A stretch of DNA of 64,000 nucleotides, taken from positions 62,001 to 126,000 of the forward strand of contig CALADS010000079.1 in NCBI GenBank assembly GCA_937890825.1. Reading direction: 5' to 3'. This stretch comes from an uncultured Bacteroides sp. GTDB taxonomy: Bacteria > Bacteroidota > Bacteroidia > Bacteroidales > Bacteroidaceae. How positions within the stretch are numbered: the stretch's first letter is position 1; the number at the start of each line of letters is the position of its first letter. The notes below the pieces were generated by a model. That model saw only the letters and a program-made list of their open reading frames with translations, did not search any database and was not told the origin of the DNA. This document shows positions 25,176 through 33,757 of this stretch, piece by piece. Both the position numbers and the translations under genes were made by a program.

Positions 25176-26936
25176 TTATTCTGGTTTTATAATTTCATCG
25201 TCACCTGATACTTCGTATTTTCCTTTGTAAAGCGGGTAGGCTTTGAAGTAGTATTCAAAGTTGGTCGGTGCGTTGCTGAATTGTACCGGTGCTCCCTTTG
25301 AGTCGCGACCCATTTCCTGCTGGTTGAAAATCAGTACTTCGGGGAACCAATCCAGCAGATGCGGATGATACAGTAACCATTTAGGCAGTTCGCCGGTAAA
25401 GTAGTTCAGGTTCAGCGTCAGTCTCTTGGCATTCGGCAGAATCTTCGGGATATTCTTGTCTTTCAAGAAAGACAGGGTATCCTTGGGTAATTCATCTCCC
25501 TTCCATACAGGAACTTCAGATCTGTCTTCATAGGTAGGCAATGAACCTTCCAGGTAGTTGTACGACAATACCAGTTCTTCCAATGTATCCCACAAGAACA
25601 GTTGGTCGATTTCTCTCGGATCCTCGTTCATATTGATGTGGAAGCCCAGTTCTGTATCTTTGTTGTACTGAGTGTCCTTCAGGCTGTTCACTGTCCAGCG
25701 GCGGTTACCGTTCAGCATCAACTTTCTCAGTGCAGGGAAGTTCTCTTTGGTCAATACAGCCGGTACACCGGTAAAGTTGTTGGCACTCAAATCCAGTGAT
25801 ACCAATGTTTGGCCCAACTTCTTGAAATCTTCCGGCAACGATACCAGACCGTAGCCGCCAATCTGCAAGTTCTTCAAGTATTTCAGTTCGCAGATATGGT
25901 TTTCCAGTGCAATGTTCAGCAACATGGTATTGGCATTACCGTATACTTGGAAAGTTTCCAGGTACTTCAGGTATTTTACTTCCTGCGGAAGTGATTCCTT
26001 GGTAGTAACGGTACCGAAGTTTACTGAGCGTACGCGGCCTACTGCCTCAGGAGAGGGCAAACCCTTGTCCGTCCGTTTCCACAAAGTTACATTTTCCCAA
26101 TACATCATGTTTTCGCTGAAGTTGAAAGCGATGTCCGACTGCAGGCGTTCGTGGATGGTCTGAATAGCCAAAGAGTCACCGGCACGGTCGTCTGTAATTA
26201 CGGGCGAAGCAGCCTGTGTTACTAGAATCGGAGTGATAGTTATCTCTTCGTCAGCTTTCAATCCCTCCTTCAAGGGTTCGAAGTTGATTTTAGCCTGACG
26301 CTCTATCCATTCCGGATTCATCTTCCATTCGAAGCGTACTTTGTATGTTTTCGGGCGGGCACTTTCCAGGTTGAATACCGGTTCGTTTTTCTTTTCCACC
26401 CAAAGCCAGTCTTTCAGTTTGTTGTCTTCTTCCGGTTGGTCGGCTTTCGGCTGCTTTTCAGTAAGCCATTCATAGACAATCTTAAAAGGTACGTTGGCTG
26501 TGATAACAGCTTCGAAGTGACGTTTGTTATACAAGTCAGAAGCCTTCAGGTCAACTTTTGTTTCTTTTACATAAATCATTTTGCCATAACCCAGCTGTGT
26601 TACGGTAATCACCTGCGGAGTCTGACCTTTCGGCATGAAGCGAATTTCTGCTTCACGCACCTCGTTCTTCAGTGCCTCGTCGATGCTGATGACGCACTCT
26701 GTGTTGCCAAAACCGTTGGCTGGCGAGATGCTCAGCCACGGTTCGGATGATTTAGCCACCCATTCTCCTTCCGAGCTAACGGTGACTGTTTCTTTGCCTC
26801 CTTCTGCATTGGCAGCCACTTCAGTTGTACTCAGGCTGAAGCCGCTGATGGCAGCATTGTCGTCGTCGTCATCGCATGCGGTGAATACGCCCAGACAGAG
26901 GACCAATCCTAATGCTATTTTAAGTAAATGTTTCAT
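25176..26936 (-). CDS. BACON and leucine-rich-repeat surface lipoprotein
   Basis: 586-residue predicted surface lipoprotein. Lipobox VFTAC (Cys21) is followed by DDDDDN, a lipoprotein surface-export signal. Residues about 30-115 form a BACON domain (EGEWVAKSSEPWLSISP, ending VITVTQLG). A second, more divergent beta domain runs to about 240, and leucine-rich repeats from about 325 to 560 show KYLKNLQIGGYGLVSLPEDF and LVSLDLSANNFTGVP. BACON and LRR modules bind carbohydrate or protein ligands in other proteins; with a protease next door, protein binding is favoured by inference. No catalytic motif is seen. Confidence 0.85.
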   Translation of the reverse strand: MKHLLKIALGLVLCLGVFTACDDDDDNAAISGFSLSTTEVAANAEGGKETVTVSSEGEWVAKSSEPWLSISPANGFGNTECVISIDEALKNEVREAEIRFMPKGQTPQVITVTQLGYGKMIYVKETKVDLKASDLYNKRHFEAVITANVPFKIVYEWLTEKQPKADQPEEDNKLKDWLWVEKKNEPVFNLESARPKTYKVRFEWKMNPEWIERQAKINFEPLKEGLKADEEITITPILVTQAASPVITDDRAGDSLAIQTIHERLQSDIAFNFSENMMYWENVTLWKRTDKGLPSPEAVGRVRSVNFGTVTTKESLPQEVKYLKYLETFQVYGNANTMLLNIALENHICELKYLKNLQIGGYGLVSLPEDFKKLGQTLVSLDLSANNFTGVPAVLTKENFPALRKLMLNGNRRWTVNSLKDTQYNKDTELGFHINMNEDPREIDQLFLWDTLEELVLSYNYLEGSLPTYEDRSEVPVWKGDELPKDTLSFLKDKNIPKILPNAKRLTLNLNYFTGELPKWLLYHPHLLDWFPEVLIFNQQEMGRDSKGAPVQFSNAPTNFEYYFKAYPLYKGKYEVSGDDEIIKPE

Positions 26937-26954
26937 TTTCCTGGTTTATTCTAA

Positions 26955-29621
26955 TTAATCCAACAACATATCGCAACCCTGAATGTTTTGCGTCTTGTCA
27001 TAAATCAGCTGGTATTGGCCGGCTTGGATATATGGGCATACCATGCTCAAGTCGATAGAGATATTCGGATTGTCCTTAATCTCGAAGATACGGATAAACG
27101 GTGAAATCTTATCTTCAATCCTGCGCAAGTCGTTAGAACCGATGAAGAATGCCATCAAGCTGGGGCAAGTGTACAGTCCCGTAGGCCATTGGCTCAAGCA
27201 GCGGTTACCGTCGTCATCGCGTTGATGGCGGATACCGAATACTGTAAGGCTCTTACAGTTCAGCGGAGCTACCGGGAATTCAGCAAACTGATTGTAGCTA
27301 AACTCGATACCGTAGATGTACGGCATATTTTCCGGAACGAAATCCTCGAAAGGAATTTCTTTCAGCTTATTGAACTGGAAGTCCAAACTGGTCAGCAGGT
27401 GAGAGTTCTTACCTACCAGGTCACCTTCTTTGATGGTGGTCATTCCGTTAGCCTGCAGAATCAGGATACCCAGCGGCGAACCCTTCTTGATGAGAACTGC
27501 CGGGAATTTTTCCAGGTGGTTGTACGATAAATCCAGGTTATTGGTATTCACACCGCGGTGGTTGTTACCGTTTTGCATACCGGTAATTTGGTTGTGTGCA
27601 AAACTGATAGAACCGATTACGTACTTAGACGCAGCGTTGAAGATGTCGGGCATTTCTGTCAGCTTGTTATACGTACAAGTAAATGCTTCCATGTCGTAGT
27701 ATCCGCAGAAATAACCGTCTACAGCTTCGATTTCAGTAATTTGGTTGTAGTCCAGATATACCTTTGTCAGGTTGATTTCCTTACCGAACGCATTGGCCTT
27801 GGTGATGTAGTTATTGGTCAGGTCAATCAAGCCCAGTTTCACCATCTTCTTCAGTTTCTCGTATTCAGGCATGGCTTTCAGCTTGTTGTAGCCCAGGTAC
27901 AGTACCTGAATCTTTTCACCACTCTTTCCTTCGATAAACTCTTCCCAGTTTTCCAGCAGCTTTTCGCCAGTAATGTTCTGGTTGCAAGCCACGTTCAGCA
28001 TCTGCAGTTCAGGCAGTTCGGTCAACATGTTCATCGGCAGTGAAGTCAGATCCTTACAGTTATAGATTTCCATATCTGTCAGCATCTTGAAGTTGTTCCA
28101 GCTCCAGTCGTTTTCTTCTTCTTCAAACTGCTTGCGGTAAGCAGATTCCGGTCCGTCTACCAGATTTTCGCAGAAGTTATCTACCTTGATAGGAGAGTTG
28201 GCAATGAAGAAGTTTTCCAGTTGTGTACAACGCATCAATGCTTTAGAGATACCTGTAATCTCGTTGGTCAGGTTACCGAACTGTACGTCCTTCTTATCAA
28301 TGCGGTTGCTCTTCTTGATAGGCTTGAAGTTCGGGTTAGCGTTGATACCGTCAATCAGAATCTGTGAAAGGTTCTCGCGGATATCTTTATAGAGGAACTT
28401 CTGTTCGTAGTCCATACGGATTCTCTTCCGTTGTTCCGGTGACATGAATGCACCTACGCCTTCGAACAAGTGTCCGCCGATGAGTTCATCGTGAGCACCC
28501 AGGTTCAAGATGCGCAGTTCAGTCAGCTGTCCGATAGCATCGGGCACCACACCTCTGGCACCGAAGCCCGAGATGACGAGTGAAGCCACACGGCCGTTTT
28601 CCAGCAACTGTACGCCCGGCTGGTCACCCCACATGTCAATTTCCTTGTCGAAATTCCAGTTACATCCCATCGGAGCAGCCTCACCATGGTATTTCCAGTT
28701 CGGACCATCCAATGCTTCCCAAATAGCTTTCAGTGCTATGTAGTCTTTGAGGTATTCAGCAGTGGCACTCAACTGGATGGGCACTTTAGCTTCCGTTACT
28801 TGGTTATCTTTCACGAAGAAAGTTTCCGAAGCAGGCACCTTTGCAATTTCCAGCAGTCTGCTGGTTTCGCATTTCTTATCAGAATAAGTTTCGTAAGCGC
28901 TAATCTGGTAGCTGCCAGCCTTCAGCCAAGCTGTAGTATCGCAGATGGCATAGCCGTCTTTCAGATTTTCCACATACTTCACAGATACCTTCTTGATGGT
29001 ATCCAGTTCTTGTGTGAAGAGGTTTTTTACGATGATGTTCACCCCTTTGATGTTAGAGAACGGATAATCTTCGTAGCCGCTACCTGCACGAGAAGCAGCT
29101 TCTGCTTTCGGCAATCCGTGCTTAATCAGCTTGAAGTTTACCATACCGCGAGGCACAGCGTCTGCAAAGAGGTCTTGTACCTTCAGACCGCCGGCTACTA
29201 TATCAAATTTATAGTCGCCCGGAGTTCCTGCATAAATCTGTTCATCCAGCTTATCGTACAGATAAAAACCAATCAGTTTATAATTACCTGCCAGCAGTTC
29301 CAGTTTGTCACTGCGCAGACCAAATTCAGCGTTTTCAGCATTGTAGCTGTTGAGCATCAAGGTTTGTTCGATGGTGCTTCCGTCATAGATCATCACCACC
29401 TTGATTTTCTTGGCATCACCCAGCTTGTCCAGCATGTCGATGCCTCTAGTTTCTGCTCCCTTGGTAGCAGCCGATGCGCTCTTGTAGAGTTTGAACTGCA
29501 CATACCCGAAGGCTGTCTGCTGCAATTCATCGTCGTCATCGTCGCAACCGGTGAATACCGTTGTCATCAGCAGCAAACCGATGACAAAGGGGATGAAGTG
29601 GAATAATTTATTTATTTTCAT
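26955..29621 (-). CDS. Large leucine-rich-repeat surface lipoprotein (DUF4458-type)
   Basis: 888-residue lipoprotein with lipobox VFTGC (Cys26) and DDDDDE behind it. Two related N-terminal beta domains (about 35-290) resemble those annotated DUF4458 in this genus, each with an alpha-beta pattern such as GNYKLIGFYLYDKL and GSYQISAYETYSDK. The long C-terminal half (about 290-870) is built of irregular leucine-rich repeats, including LPELQMLNVACNQNITG and LGLIDLTNNYITKA. No enzyme motif is recognised. It neighbours a second, smaller LRR lipoprotein, suggesting two related but non-identical binding arms on the cell surface. Confidence 0.83.
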   Translation of the reverse strand: MKINKLFHFIPFVIGLLLMTTVFTGCDDDDDELQQTAFGYVQFKLYKSASAATKGAETRGIDMLDKLGDAKKIKVVMIYDGSTIEQTLMLNSYNAENAEFGLRSDKLELLAGNYKLIGFYLYDKLDEQIYAGTPGDYKFDIVAGGLKVQDLFADAVPRGMVNFKLIKHGLPKAEAASRAGSGYEDYPFSNIKGVNIIVKNLFTQELDTIKKVSVKYVENLKDGYAICDTTAWLKAGSYQISAYETYSDKKCETSRLLEIAKVPASETFFVKDNQVTEAKVPIQLSATAEYLKDYIALKAIWEALDGPNWKYHGEAAPMGCNWNFDKEIDMWGDQPGVQLLENGRVASLVISGFGARGVVPDAIGQLTELRILNLGAHDELIGGHLFEGVGAFMSPEQRKRIRMDYEQKFLYKDIRENLSQILIDGINANPNFKPIKKSNRIDKKDVQFGNLTNEITGISKALMRCTQLENFFIANSPIKVDNFCENLVDGPESAYRKQFEEEENDWSWNNFKMLTDMEIYNCKDLTSLPMNMLTELPELQMLNVACNQNITGEKLLENWEEFIEGKSGEKIQVLYLGYNKLKAMPEYEKLKKMVKLGLIDLTNNYITKANAFGKEINLTKVYLDYNQITEIEAVDGYFCGYYDMEAFTCTYNKLTEMPDIFNAASKYVIGSISFAHNQITGMQNGNNHRGVNTNNLDLSYNHLEKFPAVLIKKGSPLGILILQANGMTTIKEGDLVGKNSHLLTSLDFQFNKLKEIPFEDFVPENMPYIYGIEFSYNQFAEFPVAPLNCKSLTVFGIRHQRDDDGNRCLSQWPTGLYTCPSLMAFFIGSNDLRRIEDKISPFIRIFEIKDNPNISIDLSMVCPYIQAGQYQLIYDKTQNIQGCDMLLD

Positions 29622-29650
29622 TCGATTTTAATTCAATTGCGTAATTATGT

Positions 29651-31210
29651 TTATTTCTTAATTACAAGTACCATTTTGTTCTGGTAGTTTTGCTTGAAGA
29701 CTACATGAATATCTTTTTCCAAGGGCAGATTGTCTCCAATCCAGAAGCTCAGTTTGTCTTCAGCCATTTCACCGAGGTCTGTAACTTCTTTATCGCCCAT
29801 CCATGCTGAGTATTCCCAGGCACCTGATAAATTCGGTTTGATGAAGAAAGAGTTTGCACTGCTAGATGGAACCGAGTAAATCTTGTCTGTACCATATTCA
29901 CTGATGATGCCTTCTTCTGTGACCTTAGTCAGTTCGATTTTCTTGTTTTGGTTGTCTGTTACTTCCAGCGGAGCTGCATCTGCTGAACCGCTCATATCTT
30001 TTTGTACGAAGTTCATCAGCAGATTATTTTCTGTATATTCATATTTCAGCTGTTGCATGGTAGTTTCCGGATTCAGTTCAAACAATCCGTTTTCACCGAA
30101 TGGACCATCTGCTATTTTATCATAGAGTGCTTTCGGGAATACGAACACGTATCCGGTGCGTTCTTCTTCGCTTTCATCTACCGTAACACGCACTTTACCA
30201 TTTTCGTACTTAGTAACATGCATCCAGTTTACATTATCTTCCGGATATACGCTGAGGCGGTACATCGTCATGCCTGACTCTTGGTATTCTTCTACGAAAA
30301 TCGGTTCGAACTCATCATCCTTTGCAGTGATAGTAAACTCCACGAATTTGCGATATTCACTAATAGTTTCTTCTGTTCCAGATATACCTGAGTTGGTCTG
30401 ATAGTAGGTCTTACCATCTTTAGCTACTGTCCAGTTCCATTGTTTCGGTCCTTCGTAGCTCATAGCTTCGGGGTTCATACCCTTGTAGTCTACAGCATAC
30501 GTATATACGCTCTTACCTTCTTCATCCTGGAAGTTGAGGTTACCTTTCTGAGCATATTTGCTGAAGTCGGGGCGGTTATCGATTACCTTAATACCGAACA
30601 GTACTTCTTTGTTGGCAGTACCCACGATAGAACCGCCTTCGATGCTCAGCCATTCCGGACGGTTGGTAGCTGCAAAGCGGAAGTTAGCTTCAGCTTTGTA
30701 TTGGATGAAGTTGTCGTAGCCAGCTTCGATACCTTCTTCAGCAGAAACTTCTACCCAAGCATCGCCTTCGCCTTTCTTATAGAGTTTGAACGTACGTCCG
30801 GCAGCGTTGCGAGTTACCTCGGCCAATACAGCTTCCTGACCGTTCATGCGGATGATGATAGAAGCTACGGTAGCCTGATCGTATTCCTGACCTTCTTCAG
30901 AGATACCGATAGTTACGGTTTGCTTGCCTGCTTTACCTGAGATAGCGTATTCTTTTACACCTTCTGCAGCCTTGGCAGCCGGAGTTTCTTCCGTAATGAA
31001 GTAGCACCAAGTGGTGGAAGAAGTCAAGGTCCAGTCGGCCACTGCATCAAATGTCAAGCTCTTTGTTTCGTTTACAGCACCGCCAATTGTTTGCTTTTCA
31101 GGGAAAGTAACGTTTACCACGTCGTTATCGTCATCGTCGCATGCTGTTACGGCGAAAGCCATCAACAGACTGATGAAGAACCATCCCAACGTAAATTTGT
31201 TCTTTTTCAT
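29651..31210 (-). CDS. DUF5003-like surface lipoprotein with BACON-like N terminus
   Basis: 519-residue predicted lipoprotein, lipobox AVTAC (Cys24) followed by DDDDND. The N-terminal part (about 30-135) is BACON-like: VADWTLTSSTTWCYF, then KQTVTIGISEEGQEYDQATVASIIIRM. The rest is beta-rich and of unassigned function; I recall such proteins being labelled DUF5003. It includes a C-terminal Ig-like stretch ANSFFIKPNLSGAWEYS. It is separated by 30 bases from the genes on either side, consistent with one transcript. No catalytic residues can be proposed. Confidence 0.75.
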   Translation of the reverse strand: MKKNKFTLGWFFISLLMAFAVTACDDDDNDVVNVTFPEKQTIGGAVNETKSLTFDAVADWTLTSSTTWCYFITEETPAAKAAEGVKEYAISGKAGKQTVTIGISEEGQEYDQATVASIIIRMNGQEAVLAEVTRNAAGRTFKLYKKGEGDAWVEVSAEEGIEAGYDNFIQYKAEANFRFAATNRPEWLSIEGGSIVGTANKEVLFGIKVIDNRPDFSKYAQKGNLNFQDEEGKSVYTYAVDYKGMNPEAMSYEGPKQWNWTVAKDGKTYYQTNSGISGTEETISEYRKFVEFTITAKDDEFEPIFVEEYQESGMTMYRLSVYPEDNVNWMHVTKYENGKVRVTVDESEEERTGYVFVFPKALYDKIADGPFGENGLFELNPETTMQQLKYEYTENNLLMNFVQKDMSGSADAAPLEVTDNQNKKIELTKVTEEGIISEYGTDKIYSVPSSSANSFFIKPNLSGAWEYSAWMGDKEVTDLGEMAEDKLSFWIGDNLPLEKDIHVVFKQNYQNKMVLVIKK

Positions 31211-31240
31211 CTTATTCTAATTTTTTTTGTTTCTTGTAAA

Positions 31241-32188
31241 TTATTTCTTTTCAAAGTCTGTTTTTACAGATTCAGATACCAGCATGCTGCCTTCCAGATA
31301 AAGTCTCTTGGCTTCGTCTGCGCTTACCCATTCAATGGCGCTGGCAAAGGTACCTACTACGTTGTTTCCTGCCATGCCCGGTACATACAGCGTGAAGTAC
31401 TGGAAGATGAATTTTTCGCAGGCACTGTAGTAAGATAAGCCGCTCTTAGGCTGATACAGGTGGATGTAACCATCGCCGTAGTTGGTACCGAAAGCTTCGG
31501 CCGTAGAGGCAAAAACCTGTTCGTCCATCTCAATCAGCGGATTCAGAATATCGTTTGTCGTGAAGCGGATTTTCACGTCGTAGCCGTCGTAGAAGAAATC
31601 CTTCATGATGATGGTATTTTCTTCTTCCGTATCGATTACTGTCTTAACCAGGCGGTTGTCTACGTTGGGCATGAATTCTTGCATGTAGGTAGAAGTCAGT
31701 ACGGCATAACCGTTGAACAGGTTGATGTCGAACGGACAGCACTTTTGCAGCACTACTTTCGCCTCGTAGTTGTTATCATACATATTCCATTGGTTCTCTT
31801 TCTCTGTGAGCAGGCGCAGAGTCAGTCCCAGTGAGTCGGTTACTGCAATGGCATCGTAGTTACCGCGGATGCGCACGTTGGCAGAGCGTTCACCAGCCTT
31901 GATGGTGATGGTGTTTGATTCAATGGTATAGTGCTTGCCCTCGATGGCATTGCTTTTCTTCTCTATTACCTCCACAGCCATGGTGCGGTCATAGTCACAG
32001 GCTTGGGTGGCAGCTACGGGGATGTCGAAGACTTCCTCGTTATTTTGCACCGCCAGCACTGTCAGCGTATCCGAGAACAGGACATAATTGGGACCGTCGT
32101 AGGTCTGGCGATCTGCGTCCCCACAGCTGCTTGTGGCAAACAGCAGCACGGCCAGCATGGCCATCAGTCCGTAGTTTATCTTTCTCAT
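31241..32188 (-). CDS. DUF4843/DUF4984-like lipoprotein
   Basis: 315-residue lipoprotein following SusD in the operon. Lipobox ATSSC (Cys22), then GDADRQTYDGPNYVLFSDTL. Residues about 35-145 look like the Calx-beta-like DUF4843 fold common in SusCD loci (HYTIESNTITIKAGERSANVRI). The C-terminal half starts LFNGYAVLTSTYMQEF and fits the DUF4984 type. In glycan loci this position is usually held by a surface glycan-binding protein (SusE/F-like), so an accessory ligand-binding role is the best inference. Confidence 0.72.
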   Translation of the reverse strand: MRKINYGLMAMLAVLLFATSSCGDADRQTYDGPNYVLFSDTLTVLAVQNNEEVFDIPVAATQACDYDRTMAVEVIEKKSNAIEGKHYTIESNTITIKAGERSANVRIRGNYDAIAVTDSLGLTLRLLTEKENQWNMYDNNYEAKVVLQKCCPFDINLFNGYAVLTSTYMQEFMPNVDNRLVKTVIDTEEENTIIMKDFFYDGYDVKIRFTTNDILNPLIEMDEQVFASTAEAFGTNYGDGYIHLYQPKSGLSYYSACEKFIFQYFTLYVPGMAGNNVVGTFASAIEWVSADEAKRLYLEGSMLVSESVKTDFEKK

Positions 32189-32224
32189 TGTTATACTTAT
32201 GCTTTATTATTAATGAAGTTATTC

Positions 32225-33736
32225 TTATTTGTTGCTTTCATTGGGCTGAATCTCGCTGCCCGGTGAATCCAATTCATGTTTCGGGATGGGCCATACGAAG
32301 CGCACGTCGTCTGCTTCGATTTTCAGCGAGCTACCGTTAGCCAATGACTGTTGCTGCGGTTTGCGTTCGAAGCCTTTGTGCCAGCGTTTCAAGTCTTGCA
32401 GACGGAAACCTTCCATATAGAGTTCGCGTACACGTTCTTCTTCGATAATTTCCAGCCAGTTTTGTTTGGTCACCGAGATGGCACCGTTGCCGCCTTGGAA
32501 GCGAGCCTTGCGCAGGTCGCTAAGGTCTTTGCTGGCACCGCCCATGTTGTCTTGGTTGGCACGAGCTTCGGCACGAATCAAGTACTGTTCCGACAGACGG
32601 AATACTTTCGGCATACATACATGGAGCATGTTCTGAGCCATGAATTGTTCGTTACCGAAGTATTTAGCTACCAGCGGCCACTGCAATCCGTGCGGATAAC
32701 CTGTAGGCTGACTTACGAAGTTGGCCTGGAAGCGCAGGTCTTGTTCGGTATACAAGTTCAGTACCCAAGTAGCCGGTACATAGTCGGGCTTGAAGCTCTG
32801 GAAGTCGTAGTTGAAGAAAATCTGACCCAATGCACCTCCGGAACTGCTTATCGTCATACCTACTTTCCAGATGATTTCAGTACTTTCGTCGTTCGACCAC
32901 ATGTACTGGTAGGCATTCTGGTTACTGGTAATCATCTGGTTTACGTTCGACAGGCGGTAGTGATTGCTTTCAATCACCTTCGTTGCATACTTCTCGGCAT
33001 CTTTCCAATTCTGCATGTACAGAGCTACGCGAGCGCGCAGTGCATATACGGTGAATTCGCAGAAATACGGAGTGCTGTAGAGCTGGCCGTTGAAATCTTC
33101 TTCCAGTTTCAGATAGTAGGCAGCTCTGTCCAGATCGTCCAATACAAACTGGTAAGAAGCTTCCAGTGAAGAGCGGCGGGTAGGTTCATCACCGTCGTAG
33201 TGAGATTTCAGTACCACACCCAGTTCATCGGCAGCCGTAGCGGGGTCGTAAGCCTTGCAGAACAGCTTGATGAGTTCTGAATACGCCAATGCACGGGCAA
33301 AGTAGGCTTCGCCGCAATACTGGTCCAGACGGTCCAGGTCTTCATCGTTGGTGGTGTTCTGGCGTACGCGGTCTACGTTGTCCAACATGAAGTTACAGCG
33401 AGTAATTACATTGTACAGTCCGGCATATACCGATTCGTATTCAGGTTCGGTAGAAAGAATGTTCCAGCGCCAGGTGTTACCAAATTGGTTGGAGTAGCCG
33501 TTTACCGCATAAGCCAAGTCTGCCTGTATATCGGGCAGCAGGGTGAGGTAACCGCTGTACAACGCTCCGTTCAGCCAGGAAGAATAGATACCGATAACGG
33601 CCTGGTCTACTTCATCCACGGTGGTGATGGCTTGGTCAGACGGCACCATGTCATCCGGATACTTGTCCAGACAAGAGGTGGTGCTGAATGCCACAGCAGC
33701 CATGAGCAGATAGGTTTTTATATTTTTCATTTTCAT
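32225..33736 (-). CDS. SusD/RagB-like surface lipoprotein
   Basis: 503-residue ligand-capturing partner of the SusC encoded immediately upstream. Lipobox STTSC (Cys22), followed by LDKYPDD. The N-terminal helical region contains YFARALAYSELIKLFC, typical of the SusD TPR core, and the C-terminal hallmark is IEEERVRELYMEGFRLQDLKRW. Spacing to susC is 21 bases. RagB, its relative in Porphyromonas gingivalis, handles oligopeptides. The protease later in this operon makes a peptide ligand plausible here too. Confidence 0.95.
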   Translation of the reverse strand: MKMKNIKTYLLMAAVAFSTTSCLDKYPDDMVPSDQAITTVDEVDQAVIGIYSSWLNGALYSGYLTLLPDIQADLAYAVNGYSNQFGNTWRWNILSTEPEYESVYAGLYNVITRCNFMLDNVDRVRQNTTNDEDLDRLDQYCGEAYFARALAYSELIKLFCKAYDPATAADELGVVLKSHYDGDEPTRRSSLEASYQFVLDDLDRAAYYLKLEEDFNGQLYSTPYFCEFTVYALRARVALYMQNWKDAEKYATKVIESNHYRLSNVNQMITSNQNAYQYMWSNDESTEIIWKVGMTISSSGGALGQIFFNYDFQSFKPDYVPATWVLNLYTEQDLRFQANFVSQPTGYPHGLQWPLVAKYFGNEQFMAQNMLHVCMPKVFRLSEQYLIRAEARANQDNMGGASKDLSDLRKARFQGGNGAISVTKQNWLEIIEEERVRELYMEGFRLQDLKRWHKGFERKPQQQSLANGSSLKIEADDVRFVWPIPKHELDSPGSEIQPNESNK

Positions 33737-33757
33737 TGATATCGTTAGTATTTAGTT

